42,758 nt of DNA from an uncultured Lachnospiraceae bacterium (GTDB taxonomy: Bacteria > Bacillota > Clostridia > Lachnospirales > Lachnospiraceae), in assembly GCA_947089585.1 (NCBI GenBank), contig CAMULB010000005.1, positions 1 to 42,758 of the forward strand, read 5' to 3'. How positions within the stretch are numbered: the first letter of the stretch is position 1; each line of letters opens with the position of its first letter. Made by a program: the position numbers and the translations under genes. The notes under the pieces are model-generated. The model was given only the letters and a program-made list of their open reading frames with translations. It was not told where the DNA came from and did not search any database. This document shows positions 32,719 to 42,547 of the stretch, in pieces.

Positions 32719-35127
32719 ATGTCAGCACCTTACAATCATAAAGTAATTGAACAGAATTGGCAGAAGATATGGGACGAGGAGCGGGCCTTTGCGGCTACCG
32801 ATGACTATACGAAGCCGAAATATTATGCACTGGTTGAATTTCCCTATCCGTCGGGACAGGGGCTTCATGTAGGGCACCCCCGGCCTTATACGGCGCTTGA
32901 TATCGTGGCCAGGAAGCGCAGGATGCAGGGCTATAACGTGCTGTATCCGATGGGCTGGGATGCATTTGGCCTGCCGACGGAGAATTATGCGATTCAGAAC
33001 AAGATTCATCCCAAGCTTGTGACGAAGAACAATGTCGAGCATTTTAAGGGTCAGCTGCATGCATTGGGCTATTCCTTTGACTGGGAGCGGGAGGTCAACA
33101 CGACCGACCCCGATTATTATCACTGGACCCAGTGGATTTTCTTAAAGCTGTTTGAGGCGGGACTGGCCTACAAATCACAGATGCCGATCAACTGGTGTAC
33201 CTCCTGTAAGGTGGGACTGGCCAATGAGGAGGTAGTCAACGGCGCCTGCGAGCGCTGCGGCGCGCCGGTCGTGCGCAAGGTGAAGAGCCAGTGGATGCTG
33301 AAGATTACCGATTATGCACAGAAGCTTTTAGACGGTCTGGACGAAGTAGATTTTATCGAGCGCGTCAAGGTGTCGCAGAAGAATTGGATTGGTAAGAGCC
33401 AGGGCGCAGAGGTGGATTTTGCACTGGCGGGCAAGGAGGACAAGCTGACCGTATATACCACGCGGCCGGATACGCTGTTTGGCGCGACCTACATGGTGAT
33501 TTCTCCTGAACACCCGATGATTGAGAAGTATCAGACCGAGATTCGCAATCTGGACGAGGTGAGGGCATATCAGGAGCAGGCGGCGCGCAAGTCGGATTTT
33601 GAGCGTTCGGAGCTGGCGAAGGACAAGACGGGGGTAGCGCTTGACGGGCTGCGGGCCGTCAATCCGGTCAACGAAAAAGAGATTCCGATCTGGGTATCCG
33701 ATTATGTCCTGATGAGCTATGGAACGGGAGCAATCATGGCCGTTCCGGCCCACGATACGAGAGACTGGGAATTTGCCAGGAAATTCGACCTGCCGATCAT
33801 CGAGGTGGTGGCCGGCGGCGAGGATGTGCAGCAGGCGGCTTTTACCGATGTGGCTACCGGCCGGCTCGTCAATTCCGATTTCCTCAACGGACTGGAGGTA
33901 GCGGAAGCGAAGAAGAAAATCATTGCCTTTTTAGAGGAGAAAAAGATCGGCAGCGGCAAGACCAACTTTAAGCTGCGGGATTGGGTCTTTTCCCGTCAGC
34001 GCTATTGGGGCGAACCGATCCCGATTGTGCACTGTGAGAAATGCGGCTATGTCGCGCTGCCGGAGGATCAGCTTCCGTTGGAGCTGCCAGAGGTGGAGAG
34101 CTACATGCCGACCGATAATGGAGAATCGCCCTTGGCGGCAATGACCGACTGGGTCAACACCACCTGTCCCTGCTGCGGCGGGCCGGCGAAGCGGGAGACG
34201 GATACGATGCCCCAATGGGCCGGCTCCTCCTGGTATTTCCTGCGCTATACCGATCCGCAGAACAAACAGGCATTGGCGAGCAAGGAAGCGCTGTCTTACT
34301 GGCTGCCGGTAGACTGGTACAATGGCGGAATGGAGCACACGACGCTGCATTTGCTGTATTCCCGTTTCTGGCATCGTTTCTTGTATGATCAGAAGATCGT
34401 GCCCACGCCGGAGCCTTACCAGAAGCGTACCTCGCACGGCATGATTTTGGGCGAAAACGGTGAGAAAATGTCGAAATCGCGCGGCAATGTCGTCAATCCA
34501 GATGAGATTGTGGAGGAGTATGGCGCGGATACGCTGCGTACCTATGAGATGTTCATCGGCGCCTTTGAGCTGAGCGCGGCCTGGTCTGAGAACGGTGTAA
34601 AGGGCTGCCGGCGGTTTTTGGAGCGCGTGTGGAAGCTGCAGGATCTGCTGGTGGACGGCGATGCTTACAGCAGCGCCTTTGAGACAAAGATGCATCAGAC
34701 CATCAAAAAGGTCAGCAACGATTATGAGAGCCTTAAGTACAACACGGCGATTGCGGCGATGATGGCTCTTTTGAATGATTTTGCCAAAGCCGGCAGCATC
34801 AATCGCGCGGAATACCGTACCTTTTTACTGCTGCTCAATCCGGTGGCGCCCCATATCACTGAAGAGCTTTGGAGTCTGTGCGGCTATCAGGGGCGTGTCT
34901 ATGCACAGCAATGGCCGGAATATGAGGAGGCCAAGACCGTGGAGGATACGGTGGAGATCGCCGTGCAGATCAACGGCAAGACGCGTGCAGTGATCACTTT
35001 GGCCAAGCATGCGGCGAAGGAAGAGGCGATTGCGGCCGGAAAGGAAGCCGTGAAGGAGAAATTGACCGGAACCATGATCAAAGAGATCTATGTGCCGGGC
35101 AGAATTATTAATATCGTACAAAAATAG
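32719..35127 (+). CDS. leuS: Leucyl-tRNA synthetase
   Basis: Class I enzyme charging tRNA-Leu. The 802-residue length is normal for bacterial LeuRS. The class I motif is HVGH (about 51-54) within [14 protein letters not shown], and KMSKS is at about 583-587 in [10 protein letters not shown]. The connective/editing domain (about 220-420) and a zinc-type Cys cluster (CPCCG near residue 485, with CEKC near 440) are visible. AGGAGGA lies 6 bases before the ATG. It has its own promoter and terminator. Confidence 0.98.
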   Translation: MSAPYNHKVIEQNWQKIWDEERAFAATDDYTKPKYYALVEFPYPSGQGLHVGHPRPYTALDIVARKRRMQGYNVLYPMGWDAFGLPTENYAIQNKIHPKLVTKNNVEHFKGQLHALGYSFDWEREVNTTDPDYYHWTQWIFLKLFEAGLAYKSQMPINWCTSCKVGLANEEVVNGACERCGAPVVRKVKSQWMLKITDYAQKLLDGLDEVDFIERVKVSQKNWIGKSQGAEVDFALAGKEDKLTVYTTRPDTLFGATYMVISPEHPMIEKYQTEIRNLDEVRAYQEQAARKSDFERSELAKDKTGVALDGLRAVNPVNEKEIPIWVSDYVLMSYGTGAIMAVPAHDTRDWEFARKFDLPIIEVVAGGEDVQQAAFTDVATGRLVNSDFLNGLEVAEAKKKIIAFLEEKKIGSGKTNFKLRDWVFSRQRYWGEPIPIVHCEKCGYVALPEDQLPLELPEVESYMPTDNGESPLAAMTDWVNTTCPCCGGPAKRETDTMPQWAGSSWYFLRYTDPQNKQALASKEALSYWLPVDWYNGGMEHTTLHLLYSRFWHRFLYDQKIVPTPEPYQKRTSHGMILGENGEKMSKSRGNVVNPDEIVEEYGADTLRTYEMFIGAFELSAAWSENGVKGCRRFLERVWKLQDLLVDGDAYSSAFETKMHQTIKKVSNDYESLKYNTAIAAMMALLNDFAKAGSINRAEYRTFLLLLNPVAPHITEELWSLCGYQGRVYAQQWPEYEEAKTVEDTVEIAVQINGKTRAVITLAKHAAKEEAIAAGKEAVKEKLTGTMIKEIYVPGRIINIVQK

Positions 35128-35138
35128 TGACATTCGGA

Positions 35139-35168
35139 ATCCTCCGCAGTCAAATGCGGGGGATTTTT
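35139..35168 (+). terminator. Terminator after leuS
   Basis: AATCCTCCGCA (35139-35149) pairs with TGCGGGGGATT (35155-35165), followed by further T's. Confidence 0.9.
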
Positions 35169-35224
35169 GTCTTCATCATTCGGATTCTTTTTTTTGCAAG
35201 AACTTCCTCTTTTGCAGAAAACGA

Positions 35225-35252
35225 TTGAAAAAAAGGCGAAAAACGTTATAAT
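35225..35252 (+). promoter_or_regulatory. Sigma-A promoter for the chemoreceptor gene
   Basis: TTGAAA (35225-35230), 16-bp spacer, perfect TATAAT (35247-35252). Not of the sigma-28 type usual for motility genes. Confidence 0.8.
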
Positions 35253-35312
35253 GGTAAAAAAGACTTGTTTCGGCACCAAAGGAACAGGGAATGCAGGGAT
35301 GGAGGAAAGAGG

Positions 35313-37022
35313 ATGAAGATGAAATCCAAGATACTTTTGATTGCTATGATTCCGCTGTTGCTTTTAGGGGCAATAACGATCCTGGTCAGCGGTCAGGGAA
35401 CAACAAAAGTGGTGACAGATAATATTGAAAACGGGCTGCGTGCGGCAGCCGTCTCCGTGCGGGATACGCTTACCTATATGAACCAGGAGCCGTACCGTAT
35501 CGGAGCGGACGGCGAGCTGTATAAGGGGGAGACGAATCTGACCGAGCATGCCGAGCTGGCAGATCATTTGAAGGAAGAGTCGAACATGGACGTGACCGTA
35601 TTTTACGGCGATACGCGCTATATGACTTCTGTCTTAGACGAGCAGGGCAGCCGCGTGATCGGAACCAAGGCCGGATCGAAGGTAACACAAGAGGTGCTAA
35701 AGCAGGGGGCGGAATATTTTTCCACCGACGTCGACGTCGCCGGACAGAAGTATTTCGGCTACTATGTGCCGCTGTACGAGGCGCAGACGCAGCAGGTGGT
35801 TGGAATGGTATTCGCCGGTATGCCGCAGAAGGAGGCCCATGACCAGATGCAGGCCATTCTGTTTCTAATGGCCGCAATTACGCTGTTTGTGACCGTGGTG
35901 GGTCTGATTGTGATTTTTATTGTCGTGGATCGCATGGTAAAGAGCCTGCGGAAAGGAAATTCGGCTCTGGCCGAGCTTTCGGAAGGCAGACTCAACACCG
36001 TGTCTTTAAAGGGGCAGATGCTGGAGCGCCGGGACGAGATTGGGCAGATCAGCCGGGCGATTCATAAGCTGCAGCGGGAGTTGAGCGCTGTAATTTCAAC
36101 CATTGTAAAAAACAGCGATGAGATTCTTAAGACGTCGGATCAGCTGCATGAACGGGCCAAGATTACCAACGAGCATGTGGCACAGATGGAGAATGCGGTA
36201 GGAGATATCGCGGTCAGCGCCGGAAACCAGGCAGATGAGACACAGAATGCCACAGATCATATCGTGGCGATGGGAGATATGATTGAAGAGATTGCCGCTG
36301 ATATTGCCGATCTTACCGGGAACGCACGATCTGTTAAGGAGCGGGGCGAGACGGCGATCATGGCCTTAAAGGAGCTGCAGGAAACGAATGGGAAGACACG
36401 GCAGTCGATTGATGTGATTTATCAGCAGACCAATGAGACCAATGAATCTGCCCAGGAGATTAAGGCGGCGACCGCATTGATTACAAATATTGCCGAGGAG
36501 ACGAATCTTCTCTCGCTCAACGCCTCGATCGAAGCGGCGCGGGCGGGAGAGCAGGGACGCGGCTTTGCCGTCGTGGCGGCACAGATTCAGAAGCTGGCGG
36601 AGCAGTCCAGCGAGTCGGCGAAGCAGATTGAAGCGATCATTCTCTCACTGATCAAGGATTCCGACCAGGCGGTGATGACGATGAATGAAGTGAAGCGGAT
36701 TATGGAGCAGCAAAGCAAGAATGTCAGCAATACAGATACACAGGTAATTCAGCTTTTGCAAGATGTCGATCTGGCATTGACGGCAATCGAGAGTGTTTCT
36801 ACCAAGACGGATCGGGTGAACCAGGAGCGCAACAATGTCGTTCAGATCGTGCAGAATCTGTCCGGGATCGCTCAGCAGAATGCGGCCAGTACCGAAGAAA
36901 CCTCTGCTTCCGTGACCGAGATCAGCGGCATAGTGGTTGAGATTGCGGAAAATGCAAAGGAGCTGGAGGGTGTTTCCAACCAGATGGAGCAGACAATGGC
37001 GCGGTTTCAGATGGAAGGATAA
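35313..37022 (+). CDS. Membrane methyl-accepting chemotaxis protein with Cache sensor
   Basis: A classic transmembrane receptor. GGAGGA 6 bases upstream sets the start at ATG 35313 (569 residues) rather than the longer open frame. Order: N-terminal helix (about 7-27), extracellular single-Cache-like domain (about 35-185) with [14 protein letters not shown] and YFGYYVPLY, second membrane helix (about 190-215), HAMP (about 216-270), and the signalling coiled coil with [20 protein letters not shown] at about 410-429. The ligand is unknown. A lipoprotein gene follows 43 bases downstream and could share the transcript. Confidence 0.95.
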   Translation: MKMKSKILLIAMIPLLLLGAITILVSGQGTTKVVTDNIENGLRAAAVSVRDTLTYMNQEPYRIGADGELYKGETNLTEHAELADHLKEESNMDVTVFYGDTRYMTSVLDEQGSRVIGTKAGSKVTQEVLKQGAEYFSTDVDVAGQKYFGYYVPLYEAQTQQVVGMVFAGMPQKEAHDQMQAILFLMAAITLFVTVVGLIVIFIVVDRMVKSLRKGNSALAELSEGRLNTVSLKGQMLERRDEIGQISRAIHKLQRELSAVISTIVKNSDEILKTSDQLHERAKITNEHVAQMENAVGDIAVSAGNQADETQNATDHIVAMGDMIEEIAADIADLTGNARSVKERGETAIMALKELQETNGKTRQSIDVIYQQTNETNESAQEIKAATALITNIAEETNLLSLNASIEAARAGEQGRGFAVVAAQIQKLAEQSSESAKQIEAIILSLIKDSDQAVMTMNEVKRIMEQQSKNVSNTDTQVIQLLQDVDLALTAIESVSTKTDRVNQERNNVVQIVQNLSGIAQQNAASTEETSASVTEISGIVVEIAENAKELEGVSNQMEQTMARFQMEG

Positions 37023-37065
37023 AAACGCATAGTTTGGACAGACTATTTCAAAAGGAGATCTAAAA

Positions 37066-37644
37066 ATGAAAAGAGGGAAATTATTTTTTATGGCGGCAGG
37101 GGTGTTTGCTCTGTCACTGGTTTTCCTGTCCGGATGCGGGAAAACAGATTCTGCCAAGGAGGAGGCGCCGCAGTATGAGAATGCGCTGGAGGTACTCAAC
37201 ACCGTCGTAAAAGCGTATGAGCAAGAGGACTTGTTTGCCATGTACGGCGGAAATCAGGAAAATGCGGTGATGGATGAACCGGGGAAATTTGACATCAGCA
37301 AGACGGATGAGCTTGTGCATACATTGGGCCTGCCTAAGGAACAGGCGGCGGAGATTGACGATGCGGCTTCCATGGTGCATATGATGAATACCAATACGTT
37401 TACCGGCGCGGCCTATCATCTGAAGGATGAAAAGAAGAAGGAGGAGTTTGCCGAAGCGGTAAAAAGCAATCTGCTGGCCAATCAGTGGGTGTGCGGGCAG
37501 CCGGATACCGTGCTGATTCTTGACGTTGGCGGCGGCTATGTGATTACGGCTTATGGACAGGCCGAGATTATGAAGCTGTTTTTGACCAATGCGACCAATG
37601 CGTTAAGCGGTGCGACGGTGCTCGTGGAAGCGCCGATTGGGTAA
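37066..37644 (+). CDS. Putative lipoprotein of unknown function
   Basis: The 192-residue product has a type II signal peptide with lipobox LSGC (lipidated Cys at about residue 23). The mature part is acidic, helix-rich and ends in a short beta segment. AAAAGGAG lies 8 bases before the ATG. It is between a chemoreceptor and an MBOAT gene; a ligand-presenting role for the receptor is conceivable but unsupported. I do not recognise a named domain. Confidence 0.75.
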   Translation: MKRGKLFFMAAGVFALSLVFLSGCGKTDSAKEEAPQYENALEVLNTVVKAYEQEDLFAMYGGNQENAVMDEPGKFDISKTDELVHTLGLPKEQAAEIDDAASMVHMMNTNTFTGAAYHLKDEKKKEEFAEAVKSNLLANQWVCGQPDTVLILDVGGGYVITAYGQAEIMKLFLTNATNALSGATVLVEAPIG

Positions 37645-37707
37645 CAGTCTAAGCTGCGCCGTTTTAAGCGGACAGTTGGACTGAGATTGCAGCAGTAAGG
37701 AAAGCGT

Positions 37708-39105
37708 ATGATTTTTTCCAGTATTGTATTTCTATTTTATTTTTTGCCTTTGGCAGCGGCCGCATATTTTCTGGCTCCACGCACTTTGAAAAATGCGGTT
37801 CTGCTGGTGGGCAGTCTGGTTTTTTATGCATGGGGCGAGCCGAAGTATGTGGGGCTGATGCTTCTGACTGTCGTGTTTGGATATGGTTTCGGGCGTTTGA
37901 TTGAAAAAAACAGAGACAACAAAAGAGGGCGCAGTTACTGTATTGCTTCGGTGATGGTCAGCCTTTCTTTTTTGCTGTTTTTTAAATATACGGATTTTTT
38001 GATCGAAAATATCAATGTACTCTGCCAGAGGAAGCTGCCGCTTTTAGAGCTGGCGCTTCCGATCGGGATCAGCTTTTATACGTTTCAGATCATCAGCTAT
38101 ACGATGGATGTGTACCGGGGCGAGGCGGCGCAGAAGCGTTTGCTTGATCTGGCGGCCTATATCGTGATGTTTCCCCAGCTGATTGCAGGGCCGATTGTCC
38201 GTTATGCACAGATTCAAGCAGAGCTGTCGAAGCGGACGCATTCTTTTACGCTTGCGGCTTCGGGAATCCGCCGTTTCGTCTTTGGTTTGTCCAAAAAGCT
38301 GCTGTTGGCAGATCCGCTGGGAGAGCTTTGCCGTTTGTTTTTGGAGAGCGGGGAAAAATCCGTTCTCTTTTGCTGGTTGTATGCGATCGCGGTGTCGCTG
38401 CAGCTTTATTTTGATTTTTCCGGCTACAGTGATATGGCGATCGGCCTGGGCAGGGTGTTTGGCTTTCACTTTGCGGAAAATTTCCGCTATCCTATGATGG
38501 CAGACAGCATCACGGATTTTTGGCGGCGCTGGCATATTTCACTTGGCCAGTGGTTTCGCGATTACGTCTATATTCCACTGGGCGGCAGCCGCAGGGGGAA
38601 AGCACGCCAGATTTTCAATTTGTTGCTGGTCTGGAGCTTGACCGGCCTCTGGCATGGGGCGGCCTGGAATTTTGTGGTCTGGGGTCTGTTTTTTGCCCTC
38701 CTTTTGACGGCGGAAAAGCTGTGGCTGAAAGAGTGGCTCAAGCGTCACCGCATTCTTTCTCATCTGTATGTACTGTTTTTTATCCTGGTCAGCTTTGTGA
38801 TTTTTAACGGTACCTCGCTCTCACAAGCATTTGCACAGCTGGGCGGGCTGTTTGGGGTGGGAGGCTTGCCCCTGGTCAGTCGGGAAGCTGTGTATTACCT
38901 GCGCAGCTTTGGGGTGATTTTGCTGCTGGCCGCTTTCGGGGCGACGCCGGCGCCTGGTGCACTGATTGCTGTGCTTACGCGCGGCTCAAAAAGCCAAAAG
39001 CTGGTTCATCTGGCAGAGCCGTTGGTGCTGTTGGCGCTTCTGCTGCTGGGAACGGCTGTTTTGGCGGACGGTTCCTTTCAGCCGTTTTTGTATTTTCGAT
39101 TTTAG
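37708..39105 (+). CDS. MBOAT family O-acyltransferase (AlgI/DltB-like)
   Basis: Multi-pass membrane acyltransferase, 465 residues and about 11 helices. Family landmarks are FYAWGEPKYV, LPIGISFYTFQIISYTMDVY, the FPQLIAGPIVRY block, DFSGYSDMAIGLGRVFGF, and the catalytic His in LTGLWHGAAWNFVVWG (about 316). Such proteins move acetyl groups across the membrane to modify exopolysaccharide or wall polymers. The next gene encodes the DHHW-type partner, as in many Firmicute pairs. AAGGAAAG precedes the ATG. Confidence 0.95.
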   Translation: MIFSSIVFLFYFLPLAAAAYFLAPRTLKNAVLLVGSLVFYAWGEPKYVGLMLLTVVFGYGFGRLIEKNRDNKRGRSYCIASVMVSLSFLLFFKYTDFLIENINVLCQRKLPLLELALPIGISFYTFQIISYTMDVYRGEAAQKRLLDLAAYIVMFPQLIAGPIVRYAQIQAELSKRTHSFTLAASGIRRFVFGLSKKLLLADPLGELCRLFLESGEKSVLFCWLYAIAVSLQLYFDFSGYSDMAIGLGRVFGFHFAENFRYPMMADSITDFWRRWHISLGQWFRDYVYIPLGGSRRGKARQIFNLLLVWSLTGLWHGAAWNFVVWGLFFALLLTAEKLWLKEWLKRHRILSHLYVLFFILVSFVIFNGTSLSQAFAQLGGLFGVGGLPLVSREAVYYLRSFGVILLLAAFGATPAPGALIAVLTRGSKSQKLVHLAEPLVLLALLLLGTAVLADGSFQPFLYFRF

Positions 39106-39153
39106 AATTTCTCTGGCTGTGACAGAGAGGGTTCGATTTGAGGGAGGGCTTTG

Positions 39154-40329
39154 ATGAGGACAGAGCGAAAGGATCAGGTGGTTTGCATCGGTGCGGCAGC
39201 GATTTTGGCGGTGTTTTTTTTGCTGTCTGTGTTTGGGCCGAAGGCGGAGTACTCGTACAGTGAACGGCGGATGCTGGCCAAACTGCCGATCTTTTCTTCG
39301 TCTGCCGTTTTAAGCGGCCGCTGGATGCGCGCGTTTGAGGATTATACGGTGGATCAGTTTCCGTTTCGTGAACCGCTGCGGCGGGTGAAGGCGTGGACGG
39401 CGATTCATCTGTTTGGACGGCGGGAGTACAACGGACTGTATGTCTGGGACGGATCTTGTGCAGCCGTTGAATACCCGCTGGCGGAAGAAAAGCTGGATTG
39501 GGCGGTTGAGCGATTTCAGCTGATTCGCGAACGGTATCTGAACGATCAAAACAGAGTTTTCTTATCGGTCGTCCCGGATAAAAATTGTTTTCTTGCCGCA
39601 GAGAGCGGCCACCTTGCGCTGGATTATCCGGCGTTGGAGCAGATGATGGCAAAAAAGGCTGCTTTCGCGCAATACATTTCGATTTCCGATCTGCTTGCGA
39701 AGGAGGATTATTATAAGACCGATCCGCATTGGCGTCAGGAGTGCATCACCGATGTGGCAGAGCGTCTCGCTTCGCGCATGGGCGCATCGTTTGAGGACGA
39801 ATATCAGGTGCATGTGCTCACAGAGAATTTTTACGGCGCTTATTACGGACAGGCCGCGCTGCCGATGGAGCCGGATTCGCTGCGGTACGTAACGGGGCCG
39901 GCGATCGAGGAATGCCGGGTGTACGACTGGCAGGAGCAGAAGGAGGGAGAGGTCTACGACCGCAAGCTGGGAACGGGGCGTGATCCGTATGAATTTTTTC
40001 TCTCCGGGTCGCGGCCGCTGCTGACGATTACCAAAGGGCAGGCCGGGCAAACAGAGACAGCAGTGACGGGCGAAGCGGCCATGCCTGGGGCTGCAGAGCG
40101 GTCTGCGGGGCAGAAGGGAGCGGCGCAGGGAAAGCGGCTGGTGCTGTTTCGCGATTCCTTCGGATCGAGTATCGCGCCGCTTCTGCTTGGCGGCTACGAT
40201 CAGATCACGTTGGTAGACATTCGCTATATCCACCCAGAGGTTTTGGGGAGATTTGTCGATTTTACCGACTGTGATGTGCTGTTTTTGTATAGTACACTGG
40301 TGCTGAATCACAGTGAGACGTTAAAGTAA
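39154..40329 (+). CDS. DHHW family SGNH-like acetyltransferase partner (AlgJ/AlgX-like)
   Basis: Predicted extracytoplasmic enzyme with an N-terminal signal anchor (about 8-28), probably completing polysaccharide O-acetylation with the preceding MBOAT protein. GAGGGAGGG fixes the ATG at 39154 (391 residues; an adjacent in-frame TTG at 39151 is rejected). The family motif DPHW (about 189-192) replaces DHHW, and LVLFRDSFGSS (about 328-338) carries the Asp-Ser nucleophile region. A Gly/Ala/Gln/Glu-rich low-complexity insert of about 35 residues (about 288-324) sits before this motif. Length and order agree with DHHW proteins. Confidence 0.88.
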   Translation: MRTERKDQVVCIGAAAILAVFFLLSVFGPKAEYSYSERRMLAKLPIFSSSAVLSGRWMRAFEDYTVDQFPFREPLRRVKAWTAIHLFGRREYNGLYVWDGSCAAVEYPLAEEKLDWAVERFQLIRERYLNDQNRVFLSVVPDKNCFLAAESGHLALDYPALEQMMAKKAAFAQYISISDLLAKEDYYKTDPHWRQECITDVAERLASRMGASFEDEYQVHVLTENFYGAYYGQAALPMEPDSLRYVTGPAIEECRVYDWQEQKEGEVYDRKLGTGRDPYEFFLSGSRPLLTITKGQAGQTETAVTGEAAMPGAAERSAGQKGAAQGKRLVLFRDSFGSSIAPLLLGGYDQITLVDIRYIHPEVLGRFVDFTDCDVLFLYSTLVLNHSETLK

Positions 40330-40371
40330 GAGCTTTTTTAAATGGGGTCGATCCAGATTGTAATCATGGAT

Positions 40372-40419
40372 AAAAAACCGGTATCCGCCCATTCTCGGCA
40401 GATACCGGCTTTTGTTTTT
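40372..40419 (+). terminator. Bidirectional terminator after the MBOAT/DHHW pair
   Basis: AAAAACCGGTATC pairs with GATACCGGCTTTT, with T-rich sequence beyond on the plus strand and a T run on the minus strand, serving both the plus pair and the converging small minus genes. Confidence 0.88.
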
Positions 40420-40427
40420 GCAAAAGA

Positions 40428-40706
40428 CTATTTCTTTCGTCCTTTCATCATGCTCAAAATCAGATCCGCTTTTTTTCGGTCTCCTTCGGACATATTTTGC
40501 TTTAATACCTCGACAATCAAATCCATCTCCGAGGCTTCAAAGCCCACGCCCTTTTTTTGGGCGGCAGCGGAGGCGGCCATCAGGTTGGAGGCCATATCCT
40601 TGGGGCTGGCGCCCTGATCCTGACCGGCTAATTCCATCAGAAACTGCAGTTTTTCGGGAGAAATATTTTTCAGCTGTGGATTGTTCAATAAAATGGATGG
40701 ATCCAT
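40428..40706 (-). CDS. Small helical hypothetical protein (92 residues)
   Basis: Not recognised. Predicted all-helical, Met- and Lys-rich, with an N-terminal MDPSILLNNPQLKNISPEKL and a basic C-terminal MMKGRKK. No signal peptide or membrane helix. AGGAG lies 5 bases before the ATG. It follows another small gene 66 bases upstream on the same strand and ends at a bidirectional terminator. Both look like real genes by ribosome site and amino-acid composition. Confidence 0.75.
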   Translation of the reverse strand: MDPSILLNNPQLKNISPEKLQFLMELAGQDQGASPKDMASNLMAASAAAQKKGVGFEASEMDLIVEVLKQNMSEGDRKKADLILSMMKGRKK

Positions 40707-40772
40707 GCATGCTCCTTTCTATAGAACGGCTAAGAAGCGGCATAAGCGCAGCCTCCTATGTAGGCCGTAGGG

Positions 40773-41111
40773 TCAGGTGAACAGTGTTTCGTAGGCAGAA
40801 AACATTTGTACATAATTCATCAGCATATCAATCGTTTCCTGTTCTTTTTCTGTGCAAAATTCCCGCACCGCATTGAGCATCTGCACCGGCATCGGTTCCT
40901 CCTCCTCGGCGACTGAGCAGATTTGCATCGAGGCGTCTGGATGGTTAAAAATAGAAACGGTGCGCTGCAGCTCCAGGAATTTTATCAGAAATGCCATTGT
41001 CTTTTGGTTGGGATTGTTGATGTAGGGAATGGCGGCTTTCATCATCTGAAGCTGCCGGTCCTGAACCAGGGAATCGAAGGTAGTAGCGTTGCTTTGAGTT
41101 TCTTGTTCCAT
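40773..41111 (-). CDS. Small hypothetical protein (112 residues)
   Basis: Not recognised. An acidic, helix-rich cytoplasmic protein with many Met and Gln residues and a central EEEEP stretch. The ribosome site is weak (AGGTAA, 5 bases from the ATG). Its neighbour downstream has a similar composition (Met/Leu-rich helices, ending regions LMNYVQMF here and LILSMMKG there), so the pair may work together. Confidence 0.65.
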   Translation of the reverse strand: MEQETQSNATTFDSLVQDRQLQMMKAAIPYINNPNQKTMAFLIKFLELQRTVSIFNHPDASMQICSVAEEEEPMPVQMLNAVREFCTEKEQETIDMLMNYVQMFSAYETLFT

Positions 41112-41287
41112 GACATTACCTGTTTTTTTATTTCATTTTATGAGGCAGGGACGGCAAATATAACTGTATTTTGGAAAATGCATATATTGTATAGTGAACG
41201 GCCGGGATAACGGCTCGGCAGTTCGCTGCGCCTGTTACATCTGCGTGGCAGTTGCGAAAAGGAACCGTATGTGAAAGGAATCGTGCA

Positions 41288-41458
41288 ATGGGAAAATTAA
41301 TTATAGAAGGAAACAGCGTCTACGAGGTCGATGAGGAGTGTATGAGAAAGAGGGAGCAGCGAGAGGAGAGCTGGGAAACGGCGCAGGGGGCGGAAAGGGA
41401 GACGGGGCCGCACAAGGATCACAGTAAAAAGAAACAGAAGCGATACGAAGCCAGATAA
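41288..41458 (+). CDS. Small hypothetical protein (56 residues)
   Basis: The open frame extends to 41252, but AAAGGAA about 8 bases upstream and the start MGKLIIEGNSVYEVDEEC point to ATG 41288. An N-terminal beta-hairpin-like part is followed by a highly charged tail ending KKKQKRYEAR. It resembles short conserved Lachnospiraceae proteins I have seen with the same opening, but no function is known. Confidence 0.6.
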   Translation: MGKLIIEGNSVYEVDEECMRKREQREESWETAQGAERETGPHKDHSKKKQKRYEAR

Positions 41459-41537
41459 AGAAATTTCGATCCTGTCAAAATAGCATGGAACAAAAACAGA
41501 TCAAATGATCAGGGCGCTGTGCAGGAGGAGGTTTTGG

Positions 41538-41580
41538 CCGCGGCAGCTTCCGGACAATCAGGAACGCTGCGGCTTTTTTT
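41538..41580 (+). terminator. Terminator after the 56-residue gene
   Basis: GCAGCTTCC pairs with GGAA-C-GCTGC and flanking CCGCG/CGG, followed by seven T's. Confidence 0.75.
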
Positions 41581-41619
41581 GCCTGCTGCCCGCGCCCTTT
41601 TTTGCCGGCCATATTTTTA

Positions 41620-41648
41620 TTGTAATCCGTCCATATGAATGGTAAAAT
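41620..41648 (+). promoter_or_regulatory. Sigma-A promoter for proB
   Basis: TTGTAA (41620-41625), 17-bp spacer, TAAAAT (41643-41648), 62 bp upstream of the proB start. Confidence 0.65.
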
Positions 41649-41710
41649 AGAGTGGAATTGTCATTGGAATCGACAAGCATGGATTACAGGAGGATGAAAG
41701 GATTTACAAT

Positions 41711-42544
41711 ATGAGAAATTTTGCCAATAAAAAACGGGTCGTTGTGAAGATCGGTTCCTCTTCGCTGCATTATCCAACCGGAAATCTTAATTTCACCAAG
41801 CTGGAGCATCTGGTACGGGAGCTGTGCGACATCAAAAACCGGGGCACCGACGTGTGCCTGGTCAGTTCAGGAGCGATCGCCGTCGGTCGTAAGGTGATGG
41901 GGCTAAATGAGCGGCCGAAAACGATTTCCACGAAGCAGGCGTGTGCTTCGGTGGGACAGGCCCGTCTGATGATGACGTATCAGAAGCTGTTTGCCGAATA
42001 TCATCAGACGGCGGGACAGGTGCTGATGACCAAAGGGACGATGCTGGATAACGTATCGCGGAAGAATGCGCAAAATACCTTTGAGGAGCTGTTTCGGCTG
42101 GGCGTCAGTCCGATCGTCAATGAAAATGATACCATTTCCACATATGAGATGCAGTTTGGCGATAACGATACCCTGTCGGCGATTGTAGCTTCTTTGGTAT
42201 CGGCGGATCTTTTAATCCTGCTGTCAGACATTGACGGGCTTTATACGGACGATCCGCACAGCCATCCGGACGCAGAGCTGATCGAAAACGTCGATGTTAT
42301 CGATGAAACGCTTCTGCATATGGCAAAAGAGTCCACCGGAAGCGACGTTGGAACCGGAGGGATGGCGACAAAGCTGACTGCAGCGAAAATTGCCACGAAA
42401 TCCGGGGCGGATATGATTATAGCAAACGGGAAAGATGCAGGGATTCTACACAGGATTTTTGAGGGAAATTATGTCGGGACTCTGTTTCATTCCCATTATG
42501 ATGAAGATTTTTATATCAGCGATTTTATAGAGGAGACGCTTTAA
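41711..42544 (+). CDS. proB: Glutamate 5-kinase, short form
   Basis: First step of proline synthesis: ATP-dependent phosphorylation of glutamate. The 277-residue protein is the amino-acid kinase domain alone, with VVVKIGSSSLHY, VSSGAIAVG, IVNENDTIS, FGDNDTLSA, LLSDIDGLYTDDP and GTGGMATKLTAA. The C-terminal PUA domain present in E. coli ProB is absent. ProA is not within the window; instead a DUF896 gene follows after 3 bases. AGGAGG is present 16 bases upstream of the ATG and AAAGGA 9 bases upstream. Confidence 0.96.
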   Translation: MRNFANKKRVVVKIGSSSLHYPTGNLNFTKLEHLVRELCDIKNRGTDVCLVSSGAIAVGRKVMGLNERPKTISTKQACASVGQARLMMTYQKLFAEYHQTAGQVLMTKGTMLDNVSRKNAQNTFEELFRLGVSPIVNENDTISTYEMQFGDNDTLSAIVASLVSADLLILLSDIDGLYTDDPHSHPDAELIENVDVIDETLLHMAKESTGSDVGTGGMATKLTAAKIATKSGADMIIANGKDAGILHRIFEGNYVGTLFHSHYDEDFYISDFIEETL

Positions 42545-42547
42545 CTT

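Noticed and set aside
33931..34695. Antisense frame of 254 codons in leuS
   Set aside because: Opposite strongly conserved leuS sequence; a codon-bias artefact.
41621..41689. Inverted repeat TGTAATCC/GGATTACA around the proB promoter
   Set aside because: Eight bases with a long loop in AT-rich sequence; could be chance and shows no second copy or invertible-site layout.
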